A stretch of 64,000 nt of DNA, taken from Acinetobacter suaedae (lineage in GTDB: Bacteria > Pseudomonadota > Gammaproteobacteria > Pseudomonadales > Moraxellaceae). The DNA is taken from contig NZ_CP043909.1 of NCBI RefSeq assembly GCF_008630915.1, forward strand, positions 2,418,001 to 2,482,000, read 5' to 3'. The notes beneath the pieces were generated by a model that was given only the letters and a program-made list of their open reading frames with translations, did no database searches and was not told where the DNA came from. This document shows, one piece after another, positions 9,726 through 19,871 of this stretch (position 1 is its first letter; every line of letters starts with the position of its first letter). A program made the translations under genes and the position numbers.

Positions 9726-9759
9726 AAAAAAAGCCACCTTCATAAAGGCAGCTTTTTTT
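9726..9759 (-). terminator. Terminator of the gamma-glutamyltransferase gene
   Basis: A stem of about 10 bp with a TATG loop and a run of seven T on the minus strand, starting 9 bp after the ggt stop codon. An A-rich left side also allows weak activity on the plus strand. Confidence 0.8.
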
Positions 9760-9767
9760 AATGTGAG

Positions 9768-11762
9768 CTATAACGCCCCATTTCCTAAAATAATTCCTTC
9801 ACGGCGAGGGTCTACCCCACCTGCATATTTGCTTTGATTATCAATATTCACTTTCATAATCGTAGCAATCCCACTCGTTTGTGCTGTATTAGAGACTCCA
9901 TGTCCCTTTGCCTTCAAACCTTCAATCAGCTCAAGCAAAGACAATTGATCATTAGAGCTATCAATATTAGTATTTGGACTATTGGTTGCACCGAAGTTAA
10001 CCAAAGATGTAGCCTGTTGTGCATTTAAGTCCCAGTCTAATACACCAATCAACGTTTTCACGACATATTGAATAATTGTACCTCCACCTGGTGAACCAGT
10101 TGCCATATAAAACTCATCAGGTGTCGTTCCTTTAAATACCAATGTTGGCGCCATTGTACTTCGTGGACGTTTACCACCTTCTACACGGTTAGCAACCAGT
10201 GCGCCTGTATTGTCATAAGGATAAGCACTAAAATCAGTTAATTGATTTGATAATAAGAAACCATCGACCATATGGAATGAACCCATACTCGATTCGACTG
10301 TTGATGTCATTGAAACCACATTGCCATAGGTATCTACAATAGTGAACTGAGTAGTACCATGTTCAACTGTGGTATCAATCCCCGAATTTGAATCGAAGTT
10401 GCCTGCTTGTGCTATCCCCATACTTTGATTCGGATCAATCAGCCCGGCGCGTTGTTTTAAATAATTTTTATCAAGCAAACTCACAATACCCTTTGCTGGC
10501 AGAGGAACATAATCGGTATCTGCCACATACTTATCTCGATCAGCATATGCCAAGCGCTCAGCCTCAGAAATAAAATGAACTCCCATTACATCAGGTATTC
10601 CCCCCTCATTTTCTGGATTTTGGGGTAAATACTTAGCCATATCAAAGTTTTCTAAAATACCGAGCGTTTGCGCTACAGCTATCCCGCCTGATGATGGAGG
10701 AGGCATGGTACAAACATAATAACGGTCACGGTAAGTTGTACAAATTGGTGTCCGCTTTTTAACTTGATAATTCGACAAATCCTGTAAAGTCATCAAACTC
10801 GGAGTGATCGGTGTACGAGCGATATCATCTCCTATTGTCTGTCCTGCTTTAGCAACAATATTCTGGGCAATGGGTCCACTGTACATGGCTTTTGCACCTT
10901 GTGAGGCCAATGCTTCAAGTGTTTTTGCATAGGCTTTATTCGTCATGGTTTCACCTACCTTTCTAGGTGTACCATCTGGATAAAAATAAGTTGCCATCGC
11001 ATTGGCATCGAGCGACAAATTATTTGCATTACTTACGATCGCATCCGCCAAACGTCCCGGAATACGAAAACCATTGTCGGCCAAGTGAATTGCTTCATCA
11101 AAAAGCTGGTTCCACTTAAGTTTACCGTGTTCTTTCTGAGCTTGTTCTAGTAAACGCATTACACCTGGTACACCAATCGATCGACCACTACGACGGGCAC
11201 TGGGTACAGGCGCTGGCGAATTTGGATCATCCAGATTTTGGCGAATTAAATAATACTCATTCGCTGCAGCTGGTGCGGTTTCTCGACCATCATAAGCAGT
11301 TACACGTTTAGTGTTTGCATCGTAGTACATCATAAAACCACTACCTGCAATGGTACTCGATTGTGGTTCAACTAACCCCAAGACAGCTTGTACAGCAACA
11401 GCTGCATCAACAGCAGTTCCTCCTGCTTTTAAAATCTCACATCCTGCTTTTACTGCGAGTGGTGTATTTGCAACCACCATATATTTATCTGCATATTTCA
11501 CTGTATTGTTTAAACGATAACCTGAAGCCCCTTCCGGTGCCGCTGGATCGCCATTCTGATCTGATCCCACAACAACACTCGAGCCATCCTGTATCAGTTT
11601 GCTACAACTGGTTGGGTCTTGATCAATCATTAGGTTTGGTTTTGTAGGATTGCCAGTATTTGAACCATTATTTGATTGATCTGATGTGGAGTTATTCCCA
11701 CATCCTGGTAATAAACCAACAGCGAATAAACTGCTGAAAAAAACTAAATATCTAGGATTCAC
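9768..11762 (-). CDS. ggt: Gamma-glutamyltransferase, lipoprotein form
   Basis: A 664-residue Ntn-hydrolase that cleaves gamma-glutamyl bonds of glutathione and related peptides. The N terminus is a lipoprotein signal (VFFSSLFAVGLLPGC, lipobox Cys at residue 21), so it is probably anchored in the envelope, followed by a Ser/Asn-rich linker. The precursor should self-cleave before the nucleophile Thr in EHGTTQFTIVD; the oxyanion segment GSPGGGTI follows. The length exceeds the usual 580 residues because of the linker and insertions. The start codon is GTG with a GGAG ribosome site 7 nt away. It appears monocistronic, with a terminator directly after it. Confidence 0.93.
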   Translation of the reverse strand: MNPRYLVFFSSLFAVGLLPGCGNNSTSDQSNNGSNTGNPTKPNLMIDQDPTSCSKLIQDGSSVVVGSDQNGDPAAPEGASGYRLNNTVKYADKYMVVANTPLAVKAGCEILKAGGTAVDAAVAVQAVLGLVEPQSSTIAGSGFMMYYDANTKRVTAYDGRETAPAAANEYYLIRQNLDDPNSPAPVPSARRSGRSIGVPGVMRLLEQAQKEHGKLKWNQLFDEAIHLADNGFRIPGRLADAIVSNANNLSLDANAMATYFYPDGTPRKVGETMTNKAYAKTLEALASQGAKAMYSGPIAQNIVAKAGQTIGDDIARTPITPSLMTLQDLSNYQVKKRTPICTTYRDRYYVCTMPPPSSGGIAVAQTLGILENFDMAKYLPQNPENEGGIPDVMGVHFISEAERLAYADRDKYVADTDYVPLPAKGIVSLLDKNYLKQRAGLIDPNQSMGIAQAGNFDSNSGIDTTVEHGTTQFTIVDTYGNVVSMTSTVESSMGSFHMVDGFLLSNQLTDFSAYPYDNTGALVANRVEGGKRPRSTMAPTLVFKGTTPDEFYMATGSPGGGTIIQYVVKTLIGVLDWDLNAQQATSLVNFGATNSPNTNIDSSNDQLSLLELIEGLKAKGHGVSNTAQTSGIATIMKVNIDNQSKYAGGVDPRREGIILGNGAL

Positions 11763-12029
11763 GTGATAACTCCACTATATAAACTTGCCTATCCATGCAA
11801 TTGTCATGCAAGTTTCTTTATTTTCAGGCATGACAGTTTTTAATATCTGATAAAAATTAACTTTTAATAATATTCAATGATTTTGAGTTTTATATCCAAC
11901 ATTCAGCGATACTCCTCCTTATATTTTACGTACTATCTTTATAGCTTCCGATAAGATTCTGGCATGCTTTCTTTAAAATAAAACAAGCAAAATCTATCAA
12001 TTCTGAGGTATGACACTATTTTTATACAT
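11763..12029. other. Intergenic region upstream of ggt
   Basis: A+T-rich region of about 270 bp between the ggt start and the emrB terminator. It should hold the ggt promoter on the minus strand. No clear hexamers, gene or RNA could be assigned. Confidence 0.4.
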
Positions 12030-12057
12030 AAAAAAAGCACCTCAAAAGAGATGCTTT
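12030..12057 (-). terminator. Terminator of the emrAB-type operon
   Basis: A 9-bp stem (one G-T pair) with a TTTTG-type loop, then seven T on the minus strand, 20 bp after the transporter stop. Confidence 0.8.
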
Positions 12058-12076
12058 CTTATTTCTCTCTAAATTG

Positions 12077-13603
12077 TTAGTGTGTGGGTAAATTCTCTGT
12101 TATCCGCTTCGGTTTAGGATTTAACCAAATCAAAATACTGGCAAATGCAAACACAATAGCCAGAATCATAAATACATGATTGGCTGAGATAGTAATGGCC
12201 TCTTTATCTACCAAATTTGCAATCATGCCTAGAGTTGCATCAGAGGAAAACCCATTTTGCATCAAAGTATTCTGTACGTCCTGCGGATGTAAGCTATTGA
12301 CCATTTCACTACGCGTGACTTTGGCATGATCATCCCAAATCGTGACAGCAATAGATGCGCCGATTGCTCCTGCCATCGTTCTTAAAAAATTCATTAAACC
12401 TGCTGCAGATGCCATTTCTTGAGGCAAGACTGAACCCATCGCAATATTGGACAGAGGAATAAAGAAGAATGGTACAGCAAAACCCTGCAAAATCTGTGGC
12501 CATGCCAACGCCATAAAATCGGCATCTGTGACCCAAAATGCGCGCATCAAAGTCACGACACCCAGCAAGGCTAAACCAAAACTGGCTAATGCACGTGGAT
12601 CGTATTTCGTTGCCAGTTTTGCCACAATCGGCGACATGGTTAAACTACCAAACCCCATAGTTGCAGTCAGATAACCTGCCCATGTAGCGGTATAGCCCAA
12701 GTTGATTTGTAACCATTGGGGAATCAAAACAATACTGCCAAAGAATGAGCCAAAGCCAAAGGCTAAAGCAAGTACAGAAATGCTAAAACCACGATGCCGG
12801 AACACATATAAATTTACAACAGGATGCTTTTCGGTCAACTCCCAAATCATGAACACGATGAAACCGATTACGGCGACTAGAGCGAGCATAATAATACTGC
12901 TACTGTTAAACCAATCTCGCTCATGTCCAAGATCAAGCATCAACTGCAATGCTCCGATCCACAGCACCAACAAACCTAAACCTATCGCATCAATCCGTAG
13001 TTTTTCAGTTTTGGTTTCAGCCACTTTTAATAAACGACTTGCAGCGAATACACAGAAAATACCGACAGGAATATTAATAAAGAATATCCAATGCCAAGAC
13101 AAATTATCACTAATTAAACCACCAAGAATAGGCCCTAAAATCGGCCCAACCACGGTCGTCATCGCCCAAAGACCCATGGCTTGTGAGTGCTTTTCTGGTG
13201 GGAATATCCGCATCAACAAAGTTTGGCTCAAAGGCATGAGTGGACCACCACATACCCCCTGTCCGATGCGGAAAAACACCAACATTTCCAGTGAAGTCGC
13301 CAAGCCACAAAGGAATGAAAAAATAGTAAAACCAATTAATCCAAAGATGAAAACACGAACGGTACCAAAGCGTCCTGCTAACCATCCCGTTAAGGGCACA
13401 CAGATCGCTTCCGCAACAGCATAAGAGGTAATCACCCATGTGCCTTGTGAGCTGGAAACAGCCAAATTCCCTGTAATATGTGGAACTGAAACATTGGCAA
13501 TTGTGGTATCTAAGACCACCATAAAATTTGAAAGTGCAATGACAAAAGCAGCAAGCAGTAAGCGCCCACCACTCAGTTCAGCAAAAGGATTTTGAGTTTT
13601 CAT
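12077..13603 (-). CDS. emrB: DHA2-family MFS multidrug exporter (EmrB-like)
   Basis: A 508-residue major facilitator with about 14 hydrophobic segments, the size and topology of the EmrB/QacA (DHA2) family. Near the N terminus is SNFMVVLDTTIANVSVPHI, with the D/T residues typical of TM1, then WVITSYAVAEA. Antiporter motif C is visible as VGPILGPILGG. It should use the proton gradient to expel hydrophobic toxicants across the inner membrane and, with its partner, through the outer membrane. The ATG follows the stop of the adaptor gene by 6 bp with no clear ribosome site, suggesting translational coupling. Substrates cannot be told from sequence. Confidence 0.92.
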   Translation of the reverse strand: MKTQNPFAELSGGRLLLAAFVIALSNFMVVLDTTIANVSVPHITGNLAVSSSQGTWVITSYAVAEAICVPLTGWLAGRFGTVRVFIFGLIGFTIFSFLCGLATSLEMLVFFRIGQGVCGGPLMPLSQTLLMRIFPPEKHSQAMGLWAMTTVVGPILGPILGGLISDNLSWHWIFFINIPVGIFCVFAASRLLKVAETKTEKLRIDAIGLGLLVLWIGALQLMLDLGHERDWFNSSSIIMLALVAVIGFIVFMIWELTEKHPVVNLYVFRHRGFSISVLALAFGFGSFFGSIVLIPQWLQINLGYTATWAGYLTATMGFGSLTMSPIVAKLATKYDPRALASFGLALLGVVTLMRAFWVTDADFMALAWPQILQGFAVPFFFIPLSNIAMGSVLPQEMASAAGLMNFLRTMAGAIGASIAVTIWDDHAKVTRSEMVNSLHPQDVQNTLMQNGFSSDATLGMIANLVDKEAITISANHVFMILAIVFAFASILIWLNPKPKRITENLPTH

Positions 13604-13609
13604 AGCTGA

Positions 13610-14758
13610 TTACTTCGATGCGAGATCAATATCCGCTTGCATCGACAACCCCACCCTCAATGGATGTTCAGCCAGTTCTTTAGGATCAAGCGAAATTCGC
13701 ACAGGCAAACGCTGTACCACCTTAATCCAATTACCTGTTGCATTTTGAGCTGGAATCAATGCAAAAGCTGCACCAGTACCCCCAGAAAAACCTTGCACTG
13801 TCCCGTGATAAATCACATCACCACCATACAGATCTGAGGTTAAAGAAACCTTTTGCCCAGCTTTTACTTTGGCAAGTTGGCTTTCTTTAAAATTGGCATC
13901 TACATATAAATCAGAAACTGGGACAACAGACATCATCACGGTACCTGGTGCAACACGTTGTCCAATCTGGATATTACGGCGTGCAATCACACCATCAACA
14001 GGCGCGCGGATAAGCGTCCGTTCTAAATCAAGTTGTGCTTGATCGACATGTGCTTTTGCCACAAGAACGTCAGGTGTTGAAGCCTCATTTACACCCTGAA
14101 TCAACGCTTCATTTGCCGCCAAGGTACTTTCGGCAGCTTTACGACTTGAAGTTGCCTGAGCCAAACCTGCTTCTGCCAACTCAAGGCTCGCCTTCGCGGT
14201 TGATACCGCACTTTGTGCCTTGCTCAATTCTTCCTTTGAAATTGCTCCCGTAGCAGCCAACTCATTACGACGTTTGAGTTCTAATGAAGCACGGTCATAA
14301 TCTGCTTGAGCTTTAGTGACTTGTGCTTGTGCACTACTAATTTCGTCATTACGCACCACCACTTGCGAATTTAAAGAACGACTATTGGCTTGGCTTTGTT
14401 TGTATTGACGCTGTGCTTTGGCTAGTTCAGCTTGTGCTTGCGCTAACTGAATTTTGGCATCACGCTCATCAATTCGGACCAATACATCACCCCGTTTGAC
14501 CTGTTGCGTATCTTTAACCAGCACTTCAGCCACTTGCCCGTTAACCATTGAGGTCACTTGTGCGGTTTCTGCACCAACATATGCATTATCTGTACTTACC
14601 GAATGATTGAAAAACAATGCCCAAATTGCATACAAAATAGCAGCGAGAATCAGAATAAGCATAAAGAACCCAAGAAATTTTTTACGCTTTACTTTCATTG
14701 CATTGTCTGTTGCAACATCTGAACTTATATTCTGCTGATTTGCTTGAGCATCATTCAT
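13610..14758 (-). CDS. emrA: HlyD-family periplasmic adaptor (EmrA-like)
   Basis: A 382-residue membrane fusion protein. One N-terminal transmembrane helix (about residues 28-48, FLGFFMLILILAAILYAIWA) anchors it. A lipoyl half-motif precedes an Ala/Gln-rich alpha-helical hairpin (about 90-215), and the second lipoyl half contains LIRAPVDGVIARRNIQIGQ. A beta-barrel segment follows with VDANFKESQLAKVKAGQ. It bridges the MFS pump to an outer-membrane channel. An AGGAATAA ribosome site precedes the ATG. It is the first gene of a two-gene operon with the EmrB-like pump; no TolC homologue or MarR-type regulator is next to it in the window. Confidence 0.92.
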   Translation of the reverse strand: MNDAQANQQNISSDVATDNAMKVKRKKFLGFFMLILILAAILYAIWALFFNHSVSTDNAYVGAETAQVTSMVNGQVAEVLVKDTQQVKRGDVLVRIDERDAKIQLAQAQAELAKAQRQYKQSQANSRSLNSQVVVRNDEISSAQAQVTKAQADYDRASLELKRRNELAATGAISKEELSKAQSAVSTAKASLELAEAGLAQATSSRKAAESTLAANEALIQGVNEASTPDVLVAKAHVDQAQLDLERTLIRAPVDGVIARRNIQIGQRVAPGTVMMSVVPVSDLYVDANFKESQLAKVKAGQKVSLTSDLYGGDVIYHGTVQGFSGGTGAAFALIPAQNATGNWIKVVQRLPVRISLDPKELAEHPLRVGLSMQADIDLASK

Positions 14759-14959
14759 ACGTTATTCCTGAAAATTAAAACGACTTTTTAACTTTTGGTT
14801 TAATCAGCCGATCAGCTTAATTTTGGAAACTTAACTGAATGTTAAAATTGAACTCAAAAGACATATAAGATGCTTTAACTACTCTGAAAATCAGCAATGC
14901 CACTGCAAAAACATTAAATTGTTAATATTTATAATTATTTTTCGTAGATTTTTTAGCAT

Positions 14960-14983
14960 AAAAAAAGCGCCACAAGACGCTTT
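14960..14983 (-). terminator. Terminator of the hotdog thioesterase gene
   Basis: On the minus strand an 8-bp AAAGCGTC/GGCGCTTT stem with TTGT loop is followed by seven T, about 18 bp after the stop. Confidence 0.8.
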
Positions 14984-15000
14984 CATATTCAATTTCAAAC

Positions 15001-15498
15001 TTAGAATGCATAAGAAGCAATAGCCGTTGCAATCGGTTTCTCTTCATCATTGACCATGGTCATACGCATCGTGCATCCCTTACGCCCTAGACGTAAGGTT
15101 TCTGCACGAGCAATAAAATATTTACCTCGACCAGGCGATAGGTAATCCACTCGCATATCCACTGTCGCCAAGCGTGAGACTTTTTTAATCGTATCTGGTA
15201 AATCTTCAGGTGATGAACGACGGTAAAGTTGCTCCATCGCAACGACCCCACCGATACTGTCTAACATCGTTGCAGCCACACCACCATGCAAAATTTGGAA
15301 TGCCACATTGCCGATCAATTCAGGCTGCATTTCAAAATACCCTTCGATCTGATCATCTACCACACGCATGACCATGCCACTGTACCTAAAAAAAGGACAG
15401 GCATTAAATGCTTTGCAGAGCTGTTTCAAGACTACATCATGATCAGCTTTTACGCCTAATTGAATATTTCCAGTCCAGTTTCTCTTTACATCATTCAT
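15001..15498 (-). CDS. PaaI/YigI-like hotdog-fold thioesterase
   Basis: A 165-residue single-domain hotdog protein. The segment FQILHGGVAATMLDSIGG carries the HGG...D active-site signature of the PaaI/4-hydroxybenzoyl-CoA thioesterase superfamily, and VDMRVDYLSPGRGKYFIARA is the matching central strand region. It probably hydrolyses acyl-CoA or aryl-CoA thioesters in the cytoplasm; the natural substrate is not evident. It is transcribed divergently from hemB, with about 170 bp between them, and has its own terminator, so it looks monocistronic. Confidence 0.85.
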   Translation of the reverse strand: MNDVKRNWTGNIQLGVKADHDVVLKQLCKAFNACPFFRYSGMVMRVVDDQIEGYFEMQPELIGNVAFQILHGGVAATMLDSIGGVVAMEQLYRRSSPEDLPDTIKKVSRLATVDMRVDYLSPGRGKYFIARAETLRLGRKGCTMRMTMVNDEEKPIATAIASYAF

Positions 15499-15618
15499 AC
15501 GCTGATAACATCCAAGGGAACGATAAATAACCCCATTATTTTGTACAAATCTAAAAATATAGGGCTACAATAGCGAAGTTTTTAATTGACTTAAGCTGCT
15601 AAGCTCTCCCTAGCATGA

Positions 15619-16683
<1,065 letters not shown>

Positions 16684-17029
16684 TTAATATAACTTCAGTA
16701 TAAAACCTTATACTGAGATTGGATACTCAGAAAAGTCATCCGCAACTGTTCGAGACAGGACTACATTTAAAAATGTATTGTTTCTGCGATCTATTAATCA
16801 AGCAAATGACAGTCAACGAGTTTTGTGGTGAGCTGCGATATAGCAGCGCAAGATGCCTTTCTTGCGAAGCGTTGCTTCTCATTTGGGCGAAACCAAAGTA
16901 AGTCCAGCTGAAAGCTTATCCTGCAATACGATATAAACTCGGCATGACTCCGCCATGCTCTTAATTTTAGTAATTTAAAATGGTTTAAATTAAGCTGAAA
17001 TTAAACTATGACTTTGGTTTACCTTTATT
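16684..17029. other. Intergenic region between hemB and thiO with a perfect hairpin
   Basis: A 346-bp gap. At 16695-16716 there is a perfect 9-bp stem with a 4-nt loop just after the hemB stop; it lacks a T-run, so it may be an mRNA end-stabilising or weak terminator structure. A 60-codon open frame at 16719-16901 has no recognisable family and no ribosome site, and is not called as a gene. The promoter of thiO should lie at the right end. Confidence 0.45.
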
Positions 17030-18163
17030 ATGCATATTGCCATCATTGGTGCAGGAATTAGCGGCTTAATGACTGCACTTGAGCTTGCTGAACACGGCTG
17101 TTCCGTCGATATTTTTGATCAACAACAAGCTGGTCAGGCCGCATCATGGGCAGGTGGTGGCATCCTCTCTCCAATGTATCCTTGGCGATATGCACCAGAG
17201 GTCAATCAACTTGCCCAATACGGCAAATCACTCTATCAATCATGGAATGAAAAACTCTACCCAATTACAGGTATAGATTTTCAAATCCACAACACAGGTA
17301 TGTTGATCTTCGATCAAGAAGATTTTCAAACTGGATTAAATTACGCGACACAACACAATGAACCGATGCAGCAATGTGATCTGCTCAATCGCATACAGCT
17401 CGAAACCGTAAATCCACATATTTCAAAACAGTTTGATCAAGCAATTTACTTTCCTCAACTTGCCAATGTTCGCAATCCTCGCTTATTACAATCTTTGATT
17501 CATTATTTAAAGCAACATCCTTGCGTTCGCTTTTTTGAACATTGTATCGTTGAGAAACTGATCATTAAAAATAAAACCGTTCACGGTATAGAAACTGAAG
17601 ATCATCAACAATATTTTGCTGATCAGGTGGTACTCACTTCAGGTGCATGGAGCAATTATTGGCAACAACAAGTTCAGCGAAAGATTCCTGTACATCCTGT
17701 ACAAGGTCAAATGTTGTTATTTAAAAGCCCTGAGAATTGGTTACCGACGATGTGTATGAATCGCGTCATGTATTTAATCCCACGTCAGGACGGACATATT
17801 GTTTGTGGATCAAGTATGTCTGAATGCGGATTTAGTACAGCCGTCGATGCACAAACCCAACAAGATATTTTATCTGCTTGTTTGGAAATGGTCCCTGAGT
17901 TAGCACAATTCCCGATTGTAAAACGCTGGGCCGGTTTACGTCCAAGTTCGCCACATGGCATCCCCTACATCGGTGCGATGCCTGAGCTGAATCGTCTTTG
18001 GGCAAATTTCGGGCATTTCCGCAATGGGCTATGTATGGGTGCAGGATCAGCAAAACTCTTGGCGCAGCTCATGTTAGACCAAAAAACTTTTGTTGACCCA
18101 CACGCCTACTCACCTGACCGATTGGCATGTGCTCAATTAGCAATCCGTGAGAATCTGAGTTAA
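17030..18163 (+). CDS. thiO: Glycine oxidase ThiO (FAD-dependent)
   Basis: A 377-residue DAO-family flavoenzyme. The N-terminal Rossmann motif is IIGAGISGLMTALELAEHG, followed by SWAGGGILSPMYPW, the family FAD/active-site loop. The C-terminal part holds RWAGLRPSSPHGIPYIG and the terminal FAD contact HFRNGLCMGAGSAKL. ThiO oxidises glycine to iminoglycine (dehydroglycine) for assembly of the thiazole of thiamine. No other thiamine gene lies alongside. The end of the gene overlaps the convergent epimerase gene by 27 bp. Other DAO-family oxidases are possible, but length and motifs favour ThiO. Confidence 0.88.
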   Translation: MHIAIIGAGISGLMTALELAEHGCSVDIFDQQQAGQAASWAGGGILSPMYPWRYAPEVNQLAQYGKSLYQSWNEKLYPITGIDFQIHNTGMLIFDQEDFQTGLNYATQHNEPMQQCDLLNRIQLETVNPHISKQFDQAIYFPQLANVRNPRLLQSLIHYLKQHPCVRFFEHCIVEKLIIKNKTVHGIETEDHQQYFADQVVLTSGAWSNYWQQQVQRKIPVHPVQGQMLLFKSPENWLPTMCMNRVMYLIPRQDGHIVCGSSMSECGFSTAVDAQTQQDILSACLEMVPELAQFPIVKRWAGLRPSSPHGIPYIGAMPELNRLWANFGHFRNGLCMGAGSAKLLAQLMLDQKTFVDPHAYSPDRLACAQLAIRENLS

Positions 18164-19045
18164 GGCATCTTGTAAACTTGGATAGTTAAATCTAAAACCA
18201 TGTGTCAATAAGGCTTGAGGCTGGACATATTGCCCGTTCAAGATCAACTGAGACTGTTCACCCAAAATGATTTCAAAAACACATTTTGGCATAGGAATAA
18301 ATGGCTTACGTTTTAATAGCCTAGATGCTGTTTGCATAAAATGCTGCTGATTTGTCAACTCTGGTGCGACCACATTATAAATTTTTTGAGCGCTGTCTAA
18401 ATGCATCAAGAATAAAATTGCATCTAATACATCTTGAATATGCACCCAGACAACAGGTTGTTGCCCTGTACCAATTTTTCCAACCATATTCAGTTTAATT
18501 GGTAAAAGCATTTGCGGCAGAATGCCTCCACCACGACCAAAAACAACACCTAAACGGATAATTTTAGTATTTTGCTGTCTAAATTTAAGTGCTGTTTGCT
18601 CCCATGCCTGACACAATTCAGACATAAAAATCGCTTGTGCGGGGGTATTTTCATCACAGATTGCAGTCCATTGTTCTTGTGGATCAATCCCGTAATAACC
18701 GATCGCTGAACCTGAAATAATGCACTTTGGATAAATATTTTGACGCTCTAACCAGTCATACAGCCGCTGCGTCATGTTGACTCGACTTTCAATCAATTGC
18801 TGTTTACGTTTTTCAGTCCAACGCTTTTCACCGATATTTTCACCCGCAAGATTAATTACAAAATCTATTTTTGAGGTGGTTATTTGTTCTAAATCATTGA
18901 CCCATCTAAGCTGGGGGTGTTGAGATACTTTTTGCTTTTGTCGTGTCAGTGCGATCACATGATATTGCTGTTCTAATAAAAAAGGTAAAAGATGAGAGCC
19001 AATAAATCCACTCCCACCTGTTACCAATACCGTCATTTTTTGCAT
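18137..19045 (-). CDS. yfcH: TIGR01777-type NAD(P)-dependent epimerase (YfcH-like)
   Basis: A 302-residue extended short-chain dehydrogenase. It starts MQKMTVLVTGGSGFIGSHLL with the NAD-binding GxxGxxG motif. NLAGENIGEKRW and SGSAIGYYG are the signature segments of the YfcH/SulA-like epimerase family; the C-terminal DUF1731 region is represented by GEQSQLILNGQYVQPQALL. The reaction is unknown for the family. An ATG four codons in (19036) is a possible alternative start. Its 3' end overlaps thiO tail to tail by 27 bp. Confidence 0.88.
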   Translation of the reverse strand: MQKMTVLVTGGSGFIGSHLLPFLLEQQYHVIALTRQKQKVSQHPQLRWVNDLEQITTSKIDFVINLAGENIGEKRWTEKRKQQLIESRVNMTQRLYDWLERQNIYPKCIISGSAIGYYGIDPQEQWTAICDENTPAQAIFMSELCQAWEQTALKFRQQNTKIIRLGVVFGRGGGILPQMLLPIKLNMVGKIGTGQQPVVWVHIQDVLDAILFLMHLDSAQKIYNVVAPELTNQQHFMQTASRLLKRKPFIPMPKCVFEIILGEQSQLILNGQYVQPQALLTHGFRFNYPSLQDALTQILTDC

Positions 19046-19120
19046 GGTACGGCCTGCTCAGCATAATACTTATTATAAATAGCTATAGCAGAATATCGAA
19101 GAATTACAAGTCAGCTTAAA

Positions 19121-19567
19121 TTAAGCAAACATTTTAGCTGCCATACGTTGTGCTTGTTTACCATAAAACCAATAGGTGATCAGATATAATGGGATGGCTA
19201 ACATCAACCACATGGCTAAAACAGTAAGTAAGAACTTAGGTTCTTGTAAGTACAATAAGAAATTTTGCCATACTTGGGGATCTCTTCGCGAAAAGAAATA
19301 TAGTCCAGCCATCAAACCGATCAGGTTATATCCCCAAAAAATCAAAGAGAAAACCAATGTAAACCGTTTCTGCTCTTGAGCTGTTGGTGCACGGCGCTGT
19401 TGTCTTAAAAACTTGAATAAAACTAAAATGATCGCAATCAAATAAGGCATTGCGGTGAGGATACCACCTATACTATTTGGTAAAAATGCTGCCAGTACAC
19501 CTGTGAGCAAAGTCAAAACCAAACAAATTATAAAAAACCATAAATAATACAAACGCAATGAAATCAT
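19121..19567 (-). CDS. Small integral membrane protein (ABZJ_00895-like family)
   Basis: A 148-residue protein with four predicted transmembrane segments: about residues 6-28, 35-51, 70-92 and 112-134. A basic cytoplasmic loop, FKFLRQQRRAPTAQEQKR, follows the second segment, and the tail YGKQAQRMAAKMFA is basic. It resembles a family of uncharacterised membrane proteins annotated in Acinetobacter as ABZJ_00895 family; this is from memory of the pattern. No enzymatic motif is visible. It lies 75 bp upstream of the epimerase gene on the same strand and could share its transcript. Confidence 0.7.
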   Translation of the reverse strand: MISLRLYYLWFFIICLVLTLLTGVLAAFLPNSIGGILTAMPYLIAIILVLFKFLRQQRRAPTAQEQKRFTLVFSLIFWGYNLIGLMAGLYFFSRRDPQVWQNFLLYLQEPKFLLTVLAMWLMLAIPLYLITYWFYGKQAQRMAAKMFA

Positions 19568-19654
19568 ACAGATAACCTTATAAGATTGGTTTCGAAAAAT
19601 AATTATAAGTTTTTTTCAATTTTTTTTCATTTTAATGTCAACCAAAGCCAAACT

Positions 19655-19838
19655 CATGTCGTTATATAGGGTATAAGGTCGCAGCAACCGACGAACATTG
19701 CACGGCATCCGCAGTTTTTTTCGGTGACCTTTCATTATGACTCTCCATCTTTAACAATGGTTTTGTTAGCAGCCAGAACTTTTGATAAAGATTTTGACCG
19801 ACGATTTCTCATCACTCGAATCGTCGGTTTTATTTTTT
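19655..19838 (+). ncRNA. Possible structured leader or small RNA ending in a terminator
   Basis: The segment between two genes ends in a strong terminator (19797-19838). Upstream, ACCGACGA at 19687-19694 repeats the left arm of that terminator and can pair with the same right arm (TCGTCGGT, 19821-19828). Two mutually exclusive hairpins are therefore possible, as in an attenuator. Family searches by eye match no known riboswitch. The 5' end is a guess. It may regulate the VOC gene that starts at 19872 or be an independent small RNA. Confidence 0.3.
19797..19838 (+). terminator. Rho-independent terminator upstream of the VOC gene
   Basis: A perfect 10-bp stem (19797-19806 with 19819-19828), 12-nt loop and T-rich tail, 34 bp before the VOC start. 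It ends a transcript coming from the left on the plus strand, although the nearest plus-strand gene is far upstream. Confidence 0.8.
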
Positions 19839-19871
19839 TATAATACCCAAAAAAATAAAACGGATAAAATT

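Noticed and set aside
12702..13424. A 240-codon plus-strand open frame
   Set aside because: It lies antisense inside the EmrB-like gene, has a biased composition rich in Lys/Pro/Arg, no ribosome site and no family; an antisense shadow.
16719..16901. 60-codon open frame after hemB
   Set aside because: No ribosome site, no family, composition not protein-like.
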